Translations under genes and position numbers: made by a program
The notes under the pieces: generated by a model
The model's input: the letters and a program-made list of their open reading frames with translations, nothing else
Databases searched by the model: none
Told to the model about the DNA's origin: nothing
In this document: piece by piece, positions 38,259 to 47,648 of the stretch
Layout of the letters: every line of letters starts with the position of its first letter
Position numbering within the stretch: the stretch's first letter is position 1
Assembly: GCF_030930995.1 (NCBI RefSeq)
Contig: NZ_CP133217.1
Span: 186,001 to 250,000 of the forward strand
Direction of reading: 5' to 3'
Origin: Thiothrix subterranea
GTDB taxonomy: Bacteria; Pseudomonadota; Gammaproteobacteria; Thiotrichales; Thiotrichaceae
DNA length: 64,000 bases

Positions 38259-39438
38259 AGCTCACCTTTTCCCAACGGTGCGGCAACATCACCATGCCAA
38301 CACCTTGCTGTTGCCCCGCTTGTTGTACCCGAAAATGGCAGCACCGTTCCCGCGAATCGTAGACATGTACCCCACTGCCATCAATCAGCCACACTTCCAA
38401 ACAATAATCACCCGACAACAAGGGCAAGCGCTCAATCACAAATTCTGCCGCGACGATACCATCCGCCAGCGGCTGCATTTGCACCCCATCGTGTAAGGTA
38501 CTGATGCCGTAACATTGCACCTCATCATTGCGCCGAATCACAATCCCCACATGCACATCAGCAAGCGGACGGTCGCCTTGGCTGGCTTGAATACTGAGGC
38601 GGAACGGATCGTGGGTTTGAAAAGTGTCTTGGTTCAGTGTGACAGCGAGTAAAGAAACCCCTCCTAACCTCCCCTTGTCAGGGGAGGGACAAGATTGGGA
38701 GGGGTTTCTTCCTCTCACACTATCCTGATACGCATCCACCACCGTTTGCGCATCCCCCAACATCCGCACCCTGCCCTGCTCCAGCCACACCGCCTGACGG
38801 CACATTTCCCGCACCTGATACAAATTGTGCGAACAGAACACCAAGGTCGCACCCTTCCCCAAAATCGCCCGCATCCGATCCAAGGATTTTTTCTGAAAAT
38901 ATTGATCGCCCACCGACAAGGCTTCATCCACGATCAGCACTGCTGGTTCAATCACCGCCGCTACCGCAAACACCAAGCGCACCACCATGCCGCTCGAATA
39001 CGTTTTCACCGGCTGTTGCGCAAACTCACCCAATTCCGCAAACGCCAATACTTCTGGCAATTTCGCCGCAATCTCCGCCTGACTCAGCCCACGCAATGCC
39101 AAACCCAACCGCGCATTGTCCACCCCGCTAAACTCTGGCTGCAAACCTGTACCCAACTCCAGCAACGCCGAACGCCTGCCGCGAATTTCACACTGACCTT
39201 CCGTCGGCGGCAAATTACCCGCCAGCATTTTCAGAAACGTGCTTTTGCCCGCGCCATTATCGCCCACAACCCCCAGTGAATCGCCCGCTTGCACCTGCAA
39301 ACTCACCCCTTGCAAGGCATAAAACGGCACATGACGTGGACGCCGCAACACCCATTCCAACAAGGCATCACGCGGATGCGCATAACGCCGATACGCCACC
39401 CCCGCCACCGTCAACCGAATCGCCCAATCGGTACTCAC
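38239..39438 (-). CDS. wzt: Polysaccharide export ABC transporter ATPase, Wzt type
   Basis: Nucleotide-binding subunit of an ABC-2 exporter for O-antigen or capsule, with a C-terminal glycan-binding domain. I set the start at a GTG at 39438, where the wzm stop overlaps as GTGA; an ATG at 39483 would overlap wzm by 49 bp. From the GTG the protein has 399 residues: Walker A GDNGAGKST near residue 56, signature YSSGM, Walker B VLIVDEALSVGD. A 59-bp palindrome (38652-38710) then encodes residues about 243-263 (SCPSPDKGRLGGVS) exactly in the linker, followed by a Wzt C-terminal β-sandwich domain of about 130 residues. Confidence 0.87.
   Translation of the reverse strand: MSTDWAIRLTVAGVAYRRYAHPRDALLEWVLRRPRHVPFYALQGVSLQVQAGDSLGVVGDNGAGKSTFLKMLAGNLPPTEGQCEIRGRRSALLELGTGLQPEFSGVDNARLGLALRGLSQAEIAAKLPEVLAFAELGEFAQQPVKTYSSGMVVRLVFAVAAVIEPAVLIVDEALSVGDQYFQKKSLDRMRAILGKGATLVFCSHNLYQVREMCRQAVWLEQGRVRMLGDAQTVVDAYQDSVRGRNPSQSCPSPDKGRLGGVSLLAVTLNQDTFQTHDPFRLSIQASQGDRPLADVHVGIVIRRNDEVQCYGISTLHDGVQMQPLADGIVAAEFVIERLPLLSGDYCLEVWLIDGSGVHVYDSRERCCHFRVQQAGQQQGVGMVMLPHRWEKVSYALATG
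38652..38710. repeat. Palindromic repeat family B, full copy, inside wzt
   Basis: Outer arms AAGAAACCCCTCC and GGAGGGGTTTCTT (13 bp each) enclose an inner hairpin CTCCCCT-TGTC-AGGGGAG. It is in frame between the ATPase and the C-terminal glycan-binding domain of Wzt. A shorter relative lies at 35644-35683. Confidence 0.85.
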
Positions 39439-40211
39439 AGCACATACCTCGCCCGCAACAGCAAGTGCTGAAACAGCCACCACCCCAACGCCAGACTAGC
39501 GCTTGCCAGCAGCAATAATCCGACAAAGGCTTCCCACAAAAAGCGCCCTTCCAGCAATGCCGCACGATAACCTTCCACCAATTGCGCCAACGGATTCCAC
39601 GCAAACCATGCCTGAAAAGCTTCCGGCACCACGCTCAACGGGTACACAATCGGCGATACCAGCAGCAACACGGTCAATAACGGTGGCATCATCTGCCGTA
39701 AATCGCGCAAAAACACCCCCAACACCGCCAAACCATACGCAAATGCCAGCGAAAACAGCAGCCGCACCCCCAAAAATGGCAGGTAAAACACCACACTCAA
39801 CGGCTCCAAACGCCCCTGCACCAGCAACCACAACAGCAACAAACCCACCGACAACCCTTCCAATACCAACGAAACGCCCACCGGCAACAGTGGCAATACC
39901 GCTGGCGGCAACGGCGAATTCAACAATAAATCCCGCCGTTCAATTAAAAGCGCAGGCGCACGGGTTAACACCTCTGCCAAGGCATTAAACGCGGTTAAAC
40001 CCGCTAATAACCATGCCGCAAACTGTGCTGAATCGGTGTCTGTTCCCAAGCGTATTTGCAAAATCTCACCGAATACCCATGCGTAAATCACCAACATAAA
40101 CAACGGCGGTATTAATAACCAAAACACCCCCAATGCTGTGCCAACATAACGCTCACGCAATTCCTGACAAAACAACTGCCAAAGCAATGCTGGGGCAATG
40201 GCTTTATTCAT
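39435..40211 (-). CDS. wzm: Polysaccharide export ABC transporter permease, Wzm type
   Basis: ABC-2 family integral membrane subunit, 258 residues with six predicted helices. The N-terminal amphipathic helix and family blocks PALLWQLFCQELRERYVGTALGVFWLLIPPLFMLV and LLNSPLPPAVLPLLPVGVSLV match Wzm. The C-terminus carries the polar turn YGLAVLGVFLRDLRQMMPPLLTVLLLVSPIVYP. It pairs with Wzt (stop/start overlap) to move a lipid-linked glycan across the inner membrane. It overlaps the peptidyl-prolyl isomerase gene by 8 bp. Confidence 0.88.
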   Translation of the reverse strand: MNKAIAPALLWQLFCQELRERYVGTALGVFWLLIPPLFMLVIYAWVFGEILQIRLGTDTDSAQFAAWLLAGLTAFNALAEVLTRAPALLIERRDLLLNSPLPPAVLPLLPVGVSLVLEGLSVGLLLLWLLVQGRLEPLSVVFYLPFLGVRLLFSLAFAYGLAVLGVFLRDLRQMMPPLLTVLLLVSPIVYPLSVVPEAFQAWFAWNPLAQLVEGYRAALLEGRFLWEAFVGLLLLASASLALGWWLFQHLLLRARYVL

Positions 40212-41085
40212 CAGCTTGCGGCTTTAAAAAAACTGGATTAACGGTGACATCACGCTTAAATTGTTCACGCAATTGCTGGGTTAACTGTTTCACTTTGTCC
40301 GTGCGGTATTCACGTTGTAACTCTGCGATAATATTGGGTTTGACTTGCTCAAACGTGAGTGTTTCAGGCTCTTTGCGATCCAAATATTGCAATAAATAAG
40401 CGGTATTGCCTAACACCAATACACTGCTTAACGGATTTTCGGCACTCAGTTTAGCTGCTTCCGAATAGAAGGTATCCGGCACTTTTCCCTGCCGAAACCA
40501 GAATGAATCACCTTCACGCATTTTATGCGCAGAATTTGGTGAGTTGACAATCGCTGCCGCTTTGAAATCCAGTTTACCTGATAGAATTTGAGTACGAATA
40601 TCGCTCAACTTCTGACGCACCTGCTCTTGTTGGCCTTCATCTATCAGCATTTCTACAGTACGTACCCGTAAACGTAAAGGCAACGCATATTTATCTTCTC
40701 GATTAGCTTCATATAATTCCTTAGCACGAGCTGTGAAGTCTGGCATCCCCTCTTCACTCGCTTTTTCCAATGCTAAGCGTGATAACTCTGACTTACGAAA
40801 CTCATTAACACGCTCTTCTAGTTCCGTACTCCTTGAAGTATCTTGCCCAATACCTTTCTTAACTAAAACTTCGCGAATATACAAATCTTCGAGTGTTTTA
40901 TGGCGATTTTCTTCATTCATATCTTGCAAACTAAGAGCTTGAAATGCAAGAGCTGGTTTCAACAATGTTTCTGAGAAAGTCATCTGTTGGTCTTTGAAAA
41001 CCCACTGTGACGCGATTGCTGCATCAGTCGCCCCAACTAATGGCGTACATGCATACAATAACAATGCTAAGTATTGGTATTTCAT
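40204..41085 (-). CDS. Exported PpiC-type peptidyl-prolyl isomerase-like protein
   Basis: A 293-residue protein with a signal peptide (MKYQYLALLLYACTPLVGA). It has the SurA/PpiD-like helical chaperone region and a parvulin-like C-terminal half (LPLRLRVRTVEMLIDEGQQEQ, GDSFWFRQGKVPDTFYSEAAKLS, LEQVKPNII-type end). EpsD-type proteins of exopolysaccharide loci share this plan. It probably helps fold the outer-membrane export parts. It is the first gene of the polysaccharide operon. Confidence 0.7.
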   Translation of the reverse strand: MKYQYLALLLYACTPLVGATDAAIASQWVFKDQQMTFSETLLKPALAFQALSLQDMNEENRHKTLEDLYIREVLVKKGIGQDTSRSTELEERVNEFRKSELSRLALEKASEEGMPDFTARAKELYEANREDKYALPLRLRVRTVEMLIDEGQQEQVRQKLSDIRTQILSGKLDFKAAAIVNSPNSAHKMREGDSFWFRQGKVPDTFYSEAAKLSAENPLSSVLVLGNTAYLLQYLDRKEPETLTFEQVKPNIIAELQREYRTDKVKQLTQQLREQFKRDVTVNPVFLKPQADE

Positions 41086-41109
41086 AATATTTATTCAGCA
41101 AGCAAAACC

Positions 41110-41140
41110 AAAAAAAGCCCCCTCTGAATAATCAGAGGGA
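41110..41140 (-). terminator. Terminator behind the 716-aa secreted protein
   Basis: CCCTCTGA pairs with TCAGAGGG around AATA, followed on the minus strand by GGGGGCTTTTTTT. It lies about 40 bp past the stop at 41180 and about 25 bp before the start of the polysaccharide operon. Confidence 0.85.
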
Positions 41141-41179
41141 AGCTGTTAAGTCAAAAAACCATGCTAATTAATTAGCAAC

Positions 41180-43330
41180 TTATTTCTTAGGGTCACTTTC
41201 ACTACGTATGCGAACATAATCATCAACTCCCTGCATTTTCTTGTGTGGCAACACATCACCAAACAAGCTAGTCGCACCGCTTTTCACATTACCTTGAATC
41301 AATGCAAAGCCCGTGCTAGGCACACCATTATAGATACCGTCGGTAATTTTAAATCCGTGATCAGCGGAAATCCAAGGACATTCTCCAGCAGTAATTTTTC
41401 GGTATTGAGGATCTAGCAATGGAATGTTTTTAGGATTAATCAACTCATTACCGTTTTTGTCATAGAATTTATTCCCATCTTGTGAGTAAACATCTTTATT
41501 TGCGATATTACCATCTCTATCCAAAGCGTTGCCATCTTTATCCAACAACATTCTGAAAATCATGTTATCAGCACCCAACTTCTTAAATTCAGTTGGTACG
41601 AATTTAAGTCCTGTTTCAGGGTCAATCGGATTACCAGTACTATCTGGATTAACTTTATCGCCATCATTACCCCAAAGCGGTCTAACAGCCGTATCAGTCA
41701 GAACAACCTTATCTTGAGATAAGTACTCGACACCATTTAAAGTTACTAGTTTAGAATAGGTGTCTATTGCTAAAGCACTCAATGGCATTTGAGTATTACC
41801 ATTGATCTTACAAACACGTGTTTCAGTCTGTGGCCACCATAAACTCAACCAGTAATCATTGGCGTAAGTCATGCGTGACCAACCACTGACGAATTTGCTG
41901 ACATTAACGAAATCATCTAAATCGTACTTACCCGCTTTATCCAAAATGCCTTTTTCATTTGCAGCACGTTTGCCTTCTGGAAGCTTATGGTTGCTCAACA
42001 AAGCAGTTTTGCTGGAATTGTAGTTACTATCGGTACTGGTAAAGGTCAACACATTGACCTCACGCTCTAGTACACGTGGAATTACCTGATTAGGAGAGAA
42101 ATTGGCATCTTTAATTCGGGTTTCTTCACGGTCATAAATATCACGGTCGAATGAAGCACGAGTACCAGGGTAACGTTTGCAATCATTATTTCCTAAATCT
42201 TCTGGTGTGATTTGTGCGCCACGTTCGTCTTCACAAACGTATGTACCTTTATAGTTAAAATCTAATGATTTGACCTTTTTCAATTGCTCAACAGTGTGAC
42301 GATTAAAAATACCCAATTTTTTCATGGGGAATGTCACTACCCAGTCCGTGTGACCATCGTAACCTGTCGACGGGTCAACGAAGTATTCATTCATGATGTT
42401 GCGCGACAACAAGGCATGAGCAATTGGGTATGGGTTCAAACCACAAGCGGGTGTTGCTGGATCACCATCATTCAAGCAAGGGTCGTTTTCCAACGTATCC
42501 CATGTTGTGGTCACCCAAGTAGGATTACTGCTGTTCGCACCGGGAACTAACACCTCACTAGTAGACACACTGCCAGACGCTAATGAAGGAAGATCGAAGT
42601 GTATTGGGTCATCTGGTAACGTATGCTGTGGCACTCTGCTATAATTATCGATGGCAACGGGATCAATCGCGTTAGCTGTGCCGTTAGCAACGTCGATAAT
42701 AGCGGATGAGCCAAACAAGCCACCACCCGGTGGGCTTAAAACTTCCACATTATTAATTACCGCTTTCGCTACGCCATTAGCCACCGCACTACAACTACTA
42801 GGCTTACCTGCATTGTGCAATGCACCCGCAGCTATCGTACCATCCTCAACTTCACCCATTTCAATAACTTCAACGTAACCCTCCAAGGTATCTTCAGCGG
42901 ACACATCGACGAACATTTTATGACCGATGAAAGACCGTCGGGACTCACACCCAGGATCCGCGCAAGTGGCTGCCATTTCCTCTGGATACGTACAACTACG
43001 GTCAGTCGTGGAAATCGAACCAACACCGTCTTCGTCTTGTTGAATGCTGCCAGTCCAAACGTCTTGAGGCGACATATAAATGTTGAAGTCCAATACGTCT
43101 TTACTGGTCTTGCCTTCGTTGAAACGAATACGGACGGCTTTGGTTTGATCAGTGGAGTTCACCAGATTAATATTGGTGACATACCCTTCCTGCGCATTAA
43201 AATAAGGGAATAGCAGAACCTGTCCCGTGCCTTCTGGATTAACATGCACTGCCTGAACGCTCGTGATGCCCCCCACAATGCCAAGAATGCCAGTTGCGAC
43301 ACTGATGGCGACTTTATTTTTCTTGAACAC
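41180..43330 (-). CDS. Large exported protein, candidate surface or sheath protein
   Basis: A 716-residue protein with a signal peptide (VAISVATGILGIVGGITSVQA, cut before VHVNPEGTGQVLLFPYF). The start resembles a family of cell-envelope proteins of unknown function found in gammaproteobacteria (the VNPEGTGQVLLFPYFN...YVTNINLVNST pattern). It contains several cysteines, likely in disulfides, and near residues 580-650 a run of short asparagine/aspartate-rich repeats (DKDGNALDRDGN, SQDGNKFYDKNGNEL) that could bind calcium. It is possibly a type II secretion substrate, given the adjoining gsp genes (inference only). Confidence 0.6.
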   Translation of the reverse strand: MFKKNKVAISVATGILGIVGGITSVQAVHVNPEGTGQVLLFPYFNAQEGYVTNINLVNSTDQTKAVRIRFNEGKTSKDVLDFNIYMSPQDVWTGSIQQDEDGVGSISTTDRSCTYPEEMAATCADPGCESRRSFIGHKMFVDVSAEDTLEGYVEVIEMGEVEDGTIAAGALHNAGKPSSCSAVANGVAKAVINNVEVLSPPGGGLFGSSAIIDVANGTANAIDPVAIDNYSRVPQHTLPDDPIHFDLPSLASGSVSTSEVLVPGANSSNPTWVTTTWDTLENDPCLNDGDPATPACGLNPYPIAHALLSRNIMNEYFVDPSTGYDGHTDWVVTFPMKKLGIFNRHTVEQLKKVKSLDFNYKGTYVCEDERGAQITPEDLGNNDCKRYPGTRASFDRDIYDREETRIKDANFSPNQVIPRVLEREVNVLTFTSTDSNYNSSKTALLSNHKLPEGKRAANEKGILDKAGKYDLDDFVNVSKFVSGWSRMTYANDYWLSLWWPQTETRVCKINGNTQMPLSALAIDTYSKLVTLNGVEYLSQDKVVLTDTAVRPLWGNDGDKVNPDSTGNPIDPETGLKFVPTEFKKLGADNMIFRMLLDKDGNALDRDGNIANKDVYSQDGNKFYDKNGNELINPKNIPLLDPQYRKITAGECPWISADHGFKITDGIYNGVPSTGFALIQGNVKSGATSLFGDVLPHKKMQGVDDYVRIRSESDPKK

Positions 43331-43476
43331 TTACGTGCCTCCTTGTTCTATCTTTATATATTGTTGACGGAGTATTGAAAGATTTGTTGTTTAAATTTAC
43401 GGATTTTCAGACTCACACATTCCTGAAAACGACTCAATCATTATACGTTATTAATCAATATTTTTAATGAATACCT

Positions 43477-43875
43477 TTACTTTTTCACGTACCGCCAGTC
43501 TGAAAACCAACTGTCCTTGATCCATGTTTCTTTCACAATATCGCTGGTATCCACGGGCTGACTTAACCCACGCATTTTCAACGACACCGTGACCTTAACA
43601 TCAACCGAACAGCGCTTGCCGGATGCTTCACACTCGACTTTTTGCACCTGCGCTTTGCTCCACAACCCGGTGCTCGGCGTATTCCGCTGGAACACATCAA
43701 ACGGCGTCGTGGCTTGAAACGCCTCGGTGTAGTACCCGTATGCCTGCTCAAGATTACCCTTGATCAATGCATCCCAACGTTGTTCTGCGTACCCAGTCAG
43801 CACCGACTCTGCTGGGCTGCACGCTGCCAGCAATGCACTTGCCAGCAACACAGAGACTGTATTTTTAATCAACAT
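43477..43875 (-). CDS. Predicted lipoprotein at the end of the gsp operon
   Basis: A 132-residue protein with a lipobox (SALLAACSP, cysteine about residue 19), so it is exported and lipidated. The body resembles a small NTF2-like or cystatin-like fold (YAEQRWDALIKGNLEQAYGYY, with VECEASGKRCSVDVKVTVSLKMRGLSQPV). It starts 11 bp inside the gspD 3' end, implying co-translation. It may act as a secretin pilotin or assembly partner. That is inferred from place, not homology. Confidence 0.6.
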   Translation of the reverse strand: MLIKNTVSVLLASALLAACSPAESVLTGYAEQRWDALIKGNLEQAYGYYTEAFQATTPFDVFQRNTPSTGLWSKAQVQKVECEASGKRCSVDVKVTVSLKMRGLSQPVDTSDIVKETWIKDSWFSDWRYVKK

Positions 43876-46135
43876 ATTGCCCCTTCAATTGCGGTAAAAA
43901 CTTATCGCCATCCATCAAACCCTGCATACGTTCGCGCATTTCCTCGCCGGTTTTGACCAAATCGCGCTGGCTCTTGATCGCCGTGGGGGTAATCAACACC
44001 AGTAATTCGGTGCGTTTGCCGCCGCTGCTATTCGCGCTGAACAAATTACCCACCACCGGCACTTTGCTCAAACCCGGCACACCATTGCGCCCTTGGGTAT
44101 TGTTATCGCGAATCAAACCGCCCAACACAATCGTTTCACCGCTTTTAACCGCGACCGTACTTTTAATATTACGCTGCAAGAAACTGCGGTTGCCGGTGGC
44201 GGAATCAATTTCGCCCACGTCCGTAATGTCTTGCTGAATGTCCATTTTCACCAAACCGTTGCTGTTCACCTGCGGCGTCACTTGCAAAGACACCCCGGTG
44301 TCTTTGTATTGCACCGTGGTCGCCGTGGTCAGGCTCGTGCCATTGCCATTCGGCGAAGAAAGGCTGCCCGTAAACACCGGCTGCTGATCCCCCACTTTAA
44401 TCGAAGCGGTCTGATTATCCAGCACCAAAATCGACGGCGATGACAAGACCCGTACTTTCGATTCCCGTGCCAAGGCATTCAGCGCCCCCATCACCCGTTC
44501 CGCCCCCAAGGTTGCCGAGAACGAGAAACCACCCGGCGTCATATAACCATTGCTACCCGAAGCCAGCCCGCCAACACCATTAGAACCAAAGGCGTTGCCG
44601 TCATTCTTAAAATACCACTGCAAACCGTATTCCAAGCCATCGGTCAGGGTCACTTCCATAATGGAGGCTTCCACTTGCACCTGCATCGGCATCACATCCA
44701 GCCGCTTCAGTGATTCCTGAATCTGGCGATAAGCATCTTCGGTCGACATAATCATCAACGAGTTGTTGGTCTTGTCTGCCACGATGCGTACTTCCGCATC
44801 CGGGTTAATGCTCACCCCGCCACTGCCGGAATCACCCAACATGGTTTTCAAAGGTTCAGCCGCCACCGGCTGACCATCGGCCCCCACGGTAGCTGGCTCT
44901 AAGCCCGGCGCAAGGCTGGATGCATTGTTCCCCGGTAAAGCGCTTTTGCCACTGCTGCTTTTCTTGCCGCCAAAGATTTGATTCAGCATATCCGCCAAGT
45001 GCTCAGCGTTACCGTTTTGCACGTGGTAAACGAACAATTGTTGACCCGCCGTTTGGCTGGCCTGATCAAAACGGTCTACCCAGTCTTTCATATCCTTCAA
45101 GTAATCGGCGTTGGCAGAAATAATCATAATGCTGTTCATGTGCTCAATCGGCATGATTTTAATCATGCCTGCCATCGGGCTATTGCCGCTTTCCCCAAAC
45201 AGCGCATCCAGATTTTTCGCCACCACGCCCGCTTCGACGTTTTTGACACGGTACAAACCGACGGACATGCCTTTCAGCACATCCACGTCAAACGTCTTAA
45301 TCGTCGCCATCAAATTCGCCAGTTCGGAACTGGTTCCCGCCAATACCAACATATTGCGGTTTGGGTCAACCCGCACAAAGGCGTCTGGGCTGGCCAGTGG
45401 TTCCAGTATTTTTTGCATTTCCGCCACCGGGATATAGCGCAACGTTACCACCTGCATACTGTAACCAGGCTTAATCTGACCGGTGGATGGCATAAAACCA
45501 CGCCCCTTCAGATTGGCACGCGCCGCGACCCGATAATTGCCGGTATCGTCTTTATAAAGCACCGCCCCTTGGCTTTGCAGCAAGGATTCTAAGGTAGGAA
45601 TTAAGGCACTGCGATCAATCGGATCAGTGGAATTGATGGTCACTTCGCCCTCGACCCCCGGCTCCACGGTGTAGGTTTCTTTGAGAATATCGCCCAACAC
45701 CACTTTGACCACTTCACGGATACTGGCACGCTCGAAATTGAGGGCAATGCCCGCCTCATCGCCACGTTTACTGGCAGCGGCGGCGGGACGTTTCACATCA
45801 GTACGGTAATAATCTTGGCTACCGAGGATCAATTCCACATCTGCGTCTTTTCCAGAGCGCGAGGTGGCGTTACCCGCTGACATCGAATCCCAAGCAGGTG
45901 TTACATGATTGTCTTCTTGATAGCCGACTGTTTTGATGCCGCCCGTGTCGGCTGGGCGCAACACCGGGCGTGATAGACCGACGGCAGCGGGTTCCAATTC
46001 TTTCACTGCGTTACTGCGCTGGAAACCGGCACTTTTGATATTGTTGCGATAACCCGGACTGCCTTTGATGGATGTGCAAGCGGACATGAGTACCGCTACG
46101 CTGACCAGCCCTACAATGCTGCTCTTGTGTTTCAC
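43865..46135 (-). CDS. gspD: Type II secretion system secretin
   Basis: Outer-membrane multimeric gate, 756 residues. The N-terminus is a lipoprotein-type signal (SVAVLMSACTS). The N0 to N3 ring domains run to about residue 460, with several low-complexity inserts (SGKSALPGNNASSLAPG). The secretin core holds VRVLSSPSILVLDNQTASI and VPGLSKVPVVGNLFSANS near the end, the signature of secretins. It follows gspC by 126 bp and precedes a lipoprotein gene. Confidence 0.92.
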   Translation of the reverse strand: MKHKSSIVGLVSVAVLMSACTSIKGSPGYRNNIKSAGFQRSNAVKELEPAAVGLSRPVLRPADTGGIKTVGYQEDNHVTPAWDSMSAGNATSRSGKDADVELILGSQDYYRTDVKRPAAAASKRGDEAGIALNFERASIREVVKVVLGDILKETYTVEPGVEGEVTINSTDPIDRSALIPTLESLLQSQGAVLYKDDTGNYRVAARANLKGRGFMPSTGQIKPGYSMQVVTLRYIPVAEMQKILEPLASPDAFVRVDPNRNMLVLAGTSSELANLMATIKTFDVDVLKGMSVGLYRVKNVEAGVVAKNLDALFGESGNSPMAGMIKIMPIEHMNSIMIISANADYLKDMKDWVDRFDQASQTAGQQLFVYHVQNGNAEHLADMLNQIFGGKKSSSGKSALPGNNASSLAPGLEPATVGADGQPVAAEPLKTMLGDSGSGGVSINPDAEVRIVADKTNNSLMIMSTEDAYRQIQESLKRLDVMPMQVQVEASIMEVTLTDGLEYGLQWYFKNDGNAFGSNGVGGLASGSNGYMTPGGFSFSATLGAERVMGALNALARESKVRVLSSPSILVLDNQTASIKVGDQQPVFTGSLSSPNGNGTSLTTATTVQYKDTGVSLQVTPQVNSNGLVKMDIQQDITDVGEIDSATGNRSFLQRNIKSTVAVKSGETIVLGGLIRDNNTQGRNGVPGLSKVPVVGNLFSANSSGGKRTELLVLITPTAIKSQRDLVKTGEEMRERMQGLMDGDKFLPQLKGQYVD

Positions 46136-46261
46136 AAAGCTAACCCCATTTTTTTATTTTTATTCTAAGACCCGATCTAACTAACGCCGTCAGGTTTGAT
46201 TTTACTTATACTAATGGTTTGTAAATTTAATAAAAAGTACTGTTTGTCGGATAATTTATGC

Positions 46262-47059
46262 CTATTGTGAGGGTGGCGGTGCTGACGCCGGGTTCTCACC
46301 GGTTAAACCGCCCCAACGTGAAGCCATCAAACGTTGCCGTGCCTCCAACGCATCTTGTACCGATAACGCAGGCGGCTGCTTTTGCGCATCCGCCGGAAAT
46401 GGCATCCCCACCGCTGCCGCCATATTCGCTATATTCGCCGCATTCGCGGTTGGCAAGGTGGATGGTAACGGTGCGGCGGCGGCTGGTTGCGCCACTGCCT
46501 GCTGTTGCGCGACCACTTGCTGCCGCACTATCCGGGCCTGTGCCATCTGCGGGTTTTCTTGCGGCGCGGAAAAATCCGCCACTAACGGAATTTCTTGCTG
46601 CTGATCGCCAAGTGCTAAGAACACACGGTCAGGATCAATGCCCTTCACCGCCCAAGCGCCCCAGGTATCCCCGGTGCGTAGCTGCACCGTGCCGCCCGCT
46701 GCATTTTCCATCATGGCAAACAAGCTATTGCCCAAATCCACGATGCCGATCAAACGCCCTTCCGGTAGCGTGGTATCGACAGGTGTGGACACAATCACCG
46801 GCGCTTCCAGCTTTTCGGGTTCTATTTTTTTGCGGCTTTCCCAAAACAAGGGAGCACTCACCATTTGCGCATAACGGTTTAAATCGGGCGCATCCAGCGC
46901 ACTGGCATCAGGGATTTTCACACTGACAGCACTGGATTGCTGCGACTGTTCGGCTTCCAACAGTTTCAGGCTCACCAAACTCCAGCCAGTGCTACCTAAC
47001 AATACTGCCCCACCCAACCACAATAAAGATTGTATCGGTGGTTTAATCAAGCGCTTCAT
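46262..47059 (-). CDS. gspC: Type II secretion protein GspC (PulC-like)
   Basis: A 265-residue bitopic inner-membrane protein: one N-terminal helix (SLLWLGGAVLLGSTGWSLVSL) followed by a periplasmic homology region (YAQMVSAPLFWESRKK, LPEGRLIGIVDLGNSLFAMME, GAWAVKGIDPDRVFLALGDQQQEIPL). That matches the HR domain that binds GspD. The last third is alanine/glutamine-rich. The C-terminal PDZ domain of long GspC forms is absent, so a GspN-like label is also possible. It overlaps gspM by 17 bp. Confidence 0.75.
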   Translation of the reverse strand: MKRLIKPPIQSLLWLGGAVLLGSTGWSLVSLKLLEAEQSQQSSAVSVKIPDASALDAPDLNRYAQMVSAPLFWESRKKIEPEKLEAPVIVSTPVDTTLPEGRLIGIVDLGNSLFAMMENAAGGTVQLRTGDTWGAWAVKGIDPDRVFLALGDQQQEIPLVADFSAPQENPQMAQARIVRQQVVAQQQAVAQPAAAAPLPSTLPTANAANIANMAAAVGMPFPADAQKQPPALSVQDALEARQRLMASRWGGLTGENPASAPPPSQ

Positions 47060-47648
47060 GTTGCACCTCCCCGCCGCGCCAATAGGTTGAAATTTGCACT
47101 TCGGCTTTCACCACTTGCGTTTTTTCGTCCTCAGAACCCATGGGTTTAACATCAAGGCTTTCCACAAACATGAGCGGACGCGCTTGATACGCCTGATGCA
47201 AGACTTCGCGCAATAACGCCGGTTCGCTCTGAAAAACCGCTTTCACCATCACCCGCTGATACGCGGTATTCGCTTGCTCTGCCTCGGTTTGCTGCGCATC
47301 CAATACTTCCGAACTCAGCAATACGCCGTTGTCACGGGTAATCACGGTTGCCAGATTCTTCTGCAACTCTTTCGCCACTTGCGCCGAGGTCATGCCTGCG
47401 GGGTAAAACAATTTATCCAAACCGTTTTGCTGCACGCGCTCGTATTCCGCCATGAATTCCGGCGTAGCGGCTGCCATTTGCCGAAAGCGGGTAAGCTGTT
47501 CATAGCCGGTTTCAATGCGTTCGCTCAACTCCCACGACTTTTGCACGCTGGGAATCACCACCAGAAACAGCCCGATGACCAGCAGCAACGCCAATAGACT
47601 CCAGGCCAGCAACACTTGATGCTGCTGCCAAAATGCCTTATTCAGCAT
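47043..47648 (-). CDS. gspM: Type II secretion protein GspM
   Basis: A 201-residue bitopic inner-membrane protein starting at 47648 (MLNKAFWQQH). The longer upstream frame overlaps gspL for no family reason. One helix (VLLAWSLLALLLVIGLFLVVI) is followed by a periplasmic ferredoxin-like domain. It pairs with GspL in the assembly platform. It overlaps gspL by 11 bp. Confidence 0.72.
   Translation of the reverse strand: MLNKAFWQQHQVLLAWSLLALLLVIGLFLVVIPSVQKSWELSERIETGYEQLTRFRQMAAATPEFMAEYERVQQNGLDKLFYPAGMTSAQVAKELQKNLATVITRDNGVLLSSEVLDAQQTEAEQANTAYQRVMVKAVFQSEPALLREVLHQAYQARPLMFVESLDVKPMGSEDEKTQVVKAEVQISTYWRGGEVQHEALD

Noticed and set aside
39436-39483. ATG start of wzt at 39483
   Set aside because: It would overlap wzm by 49 bp; the GTG at 39438 gives a GTGA stop/start junction and a normal Wzt start.
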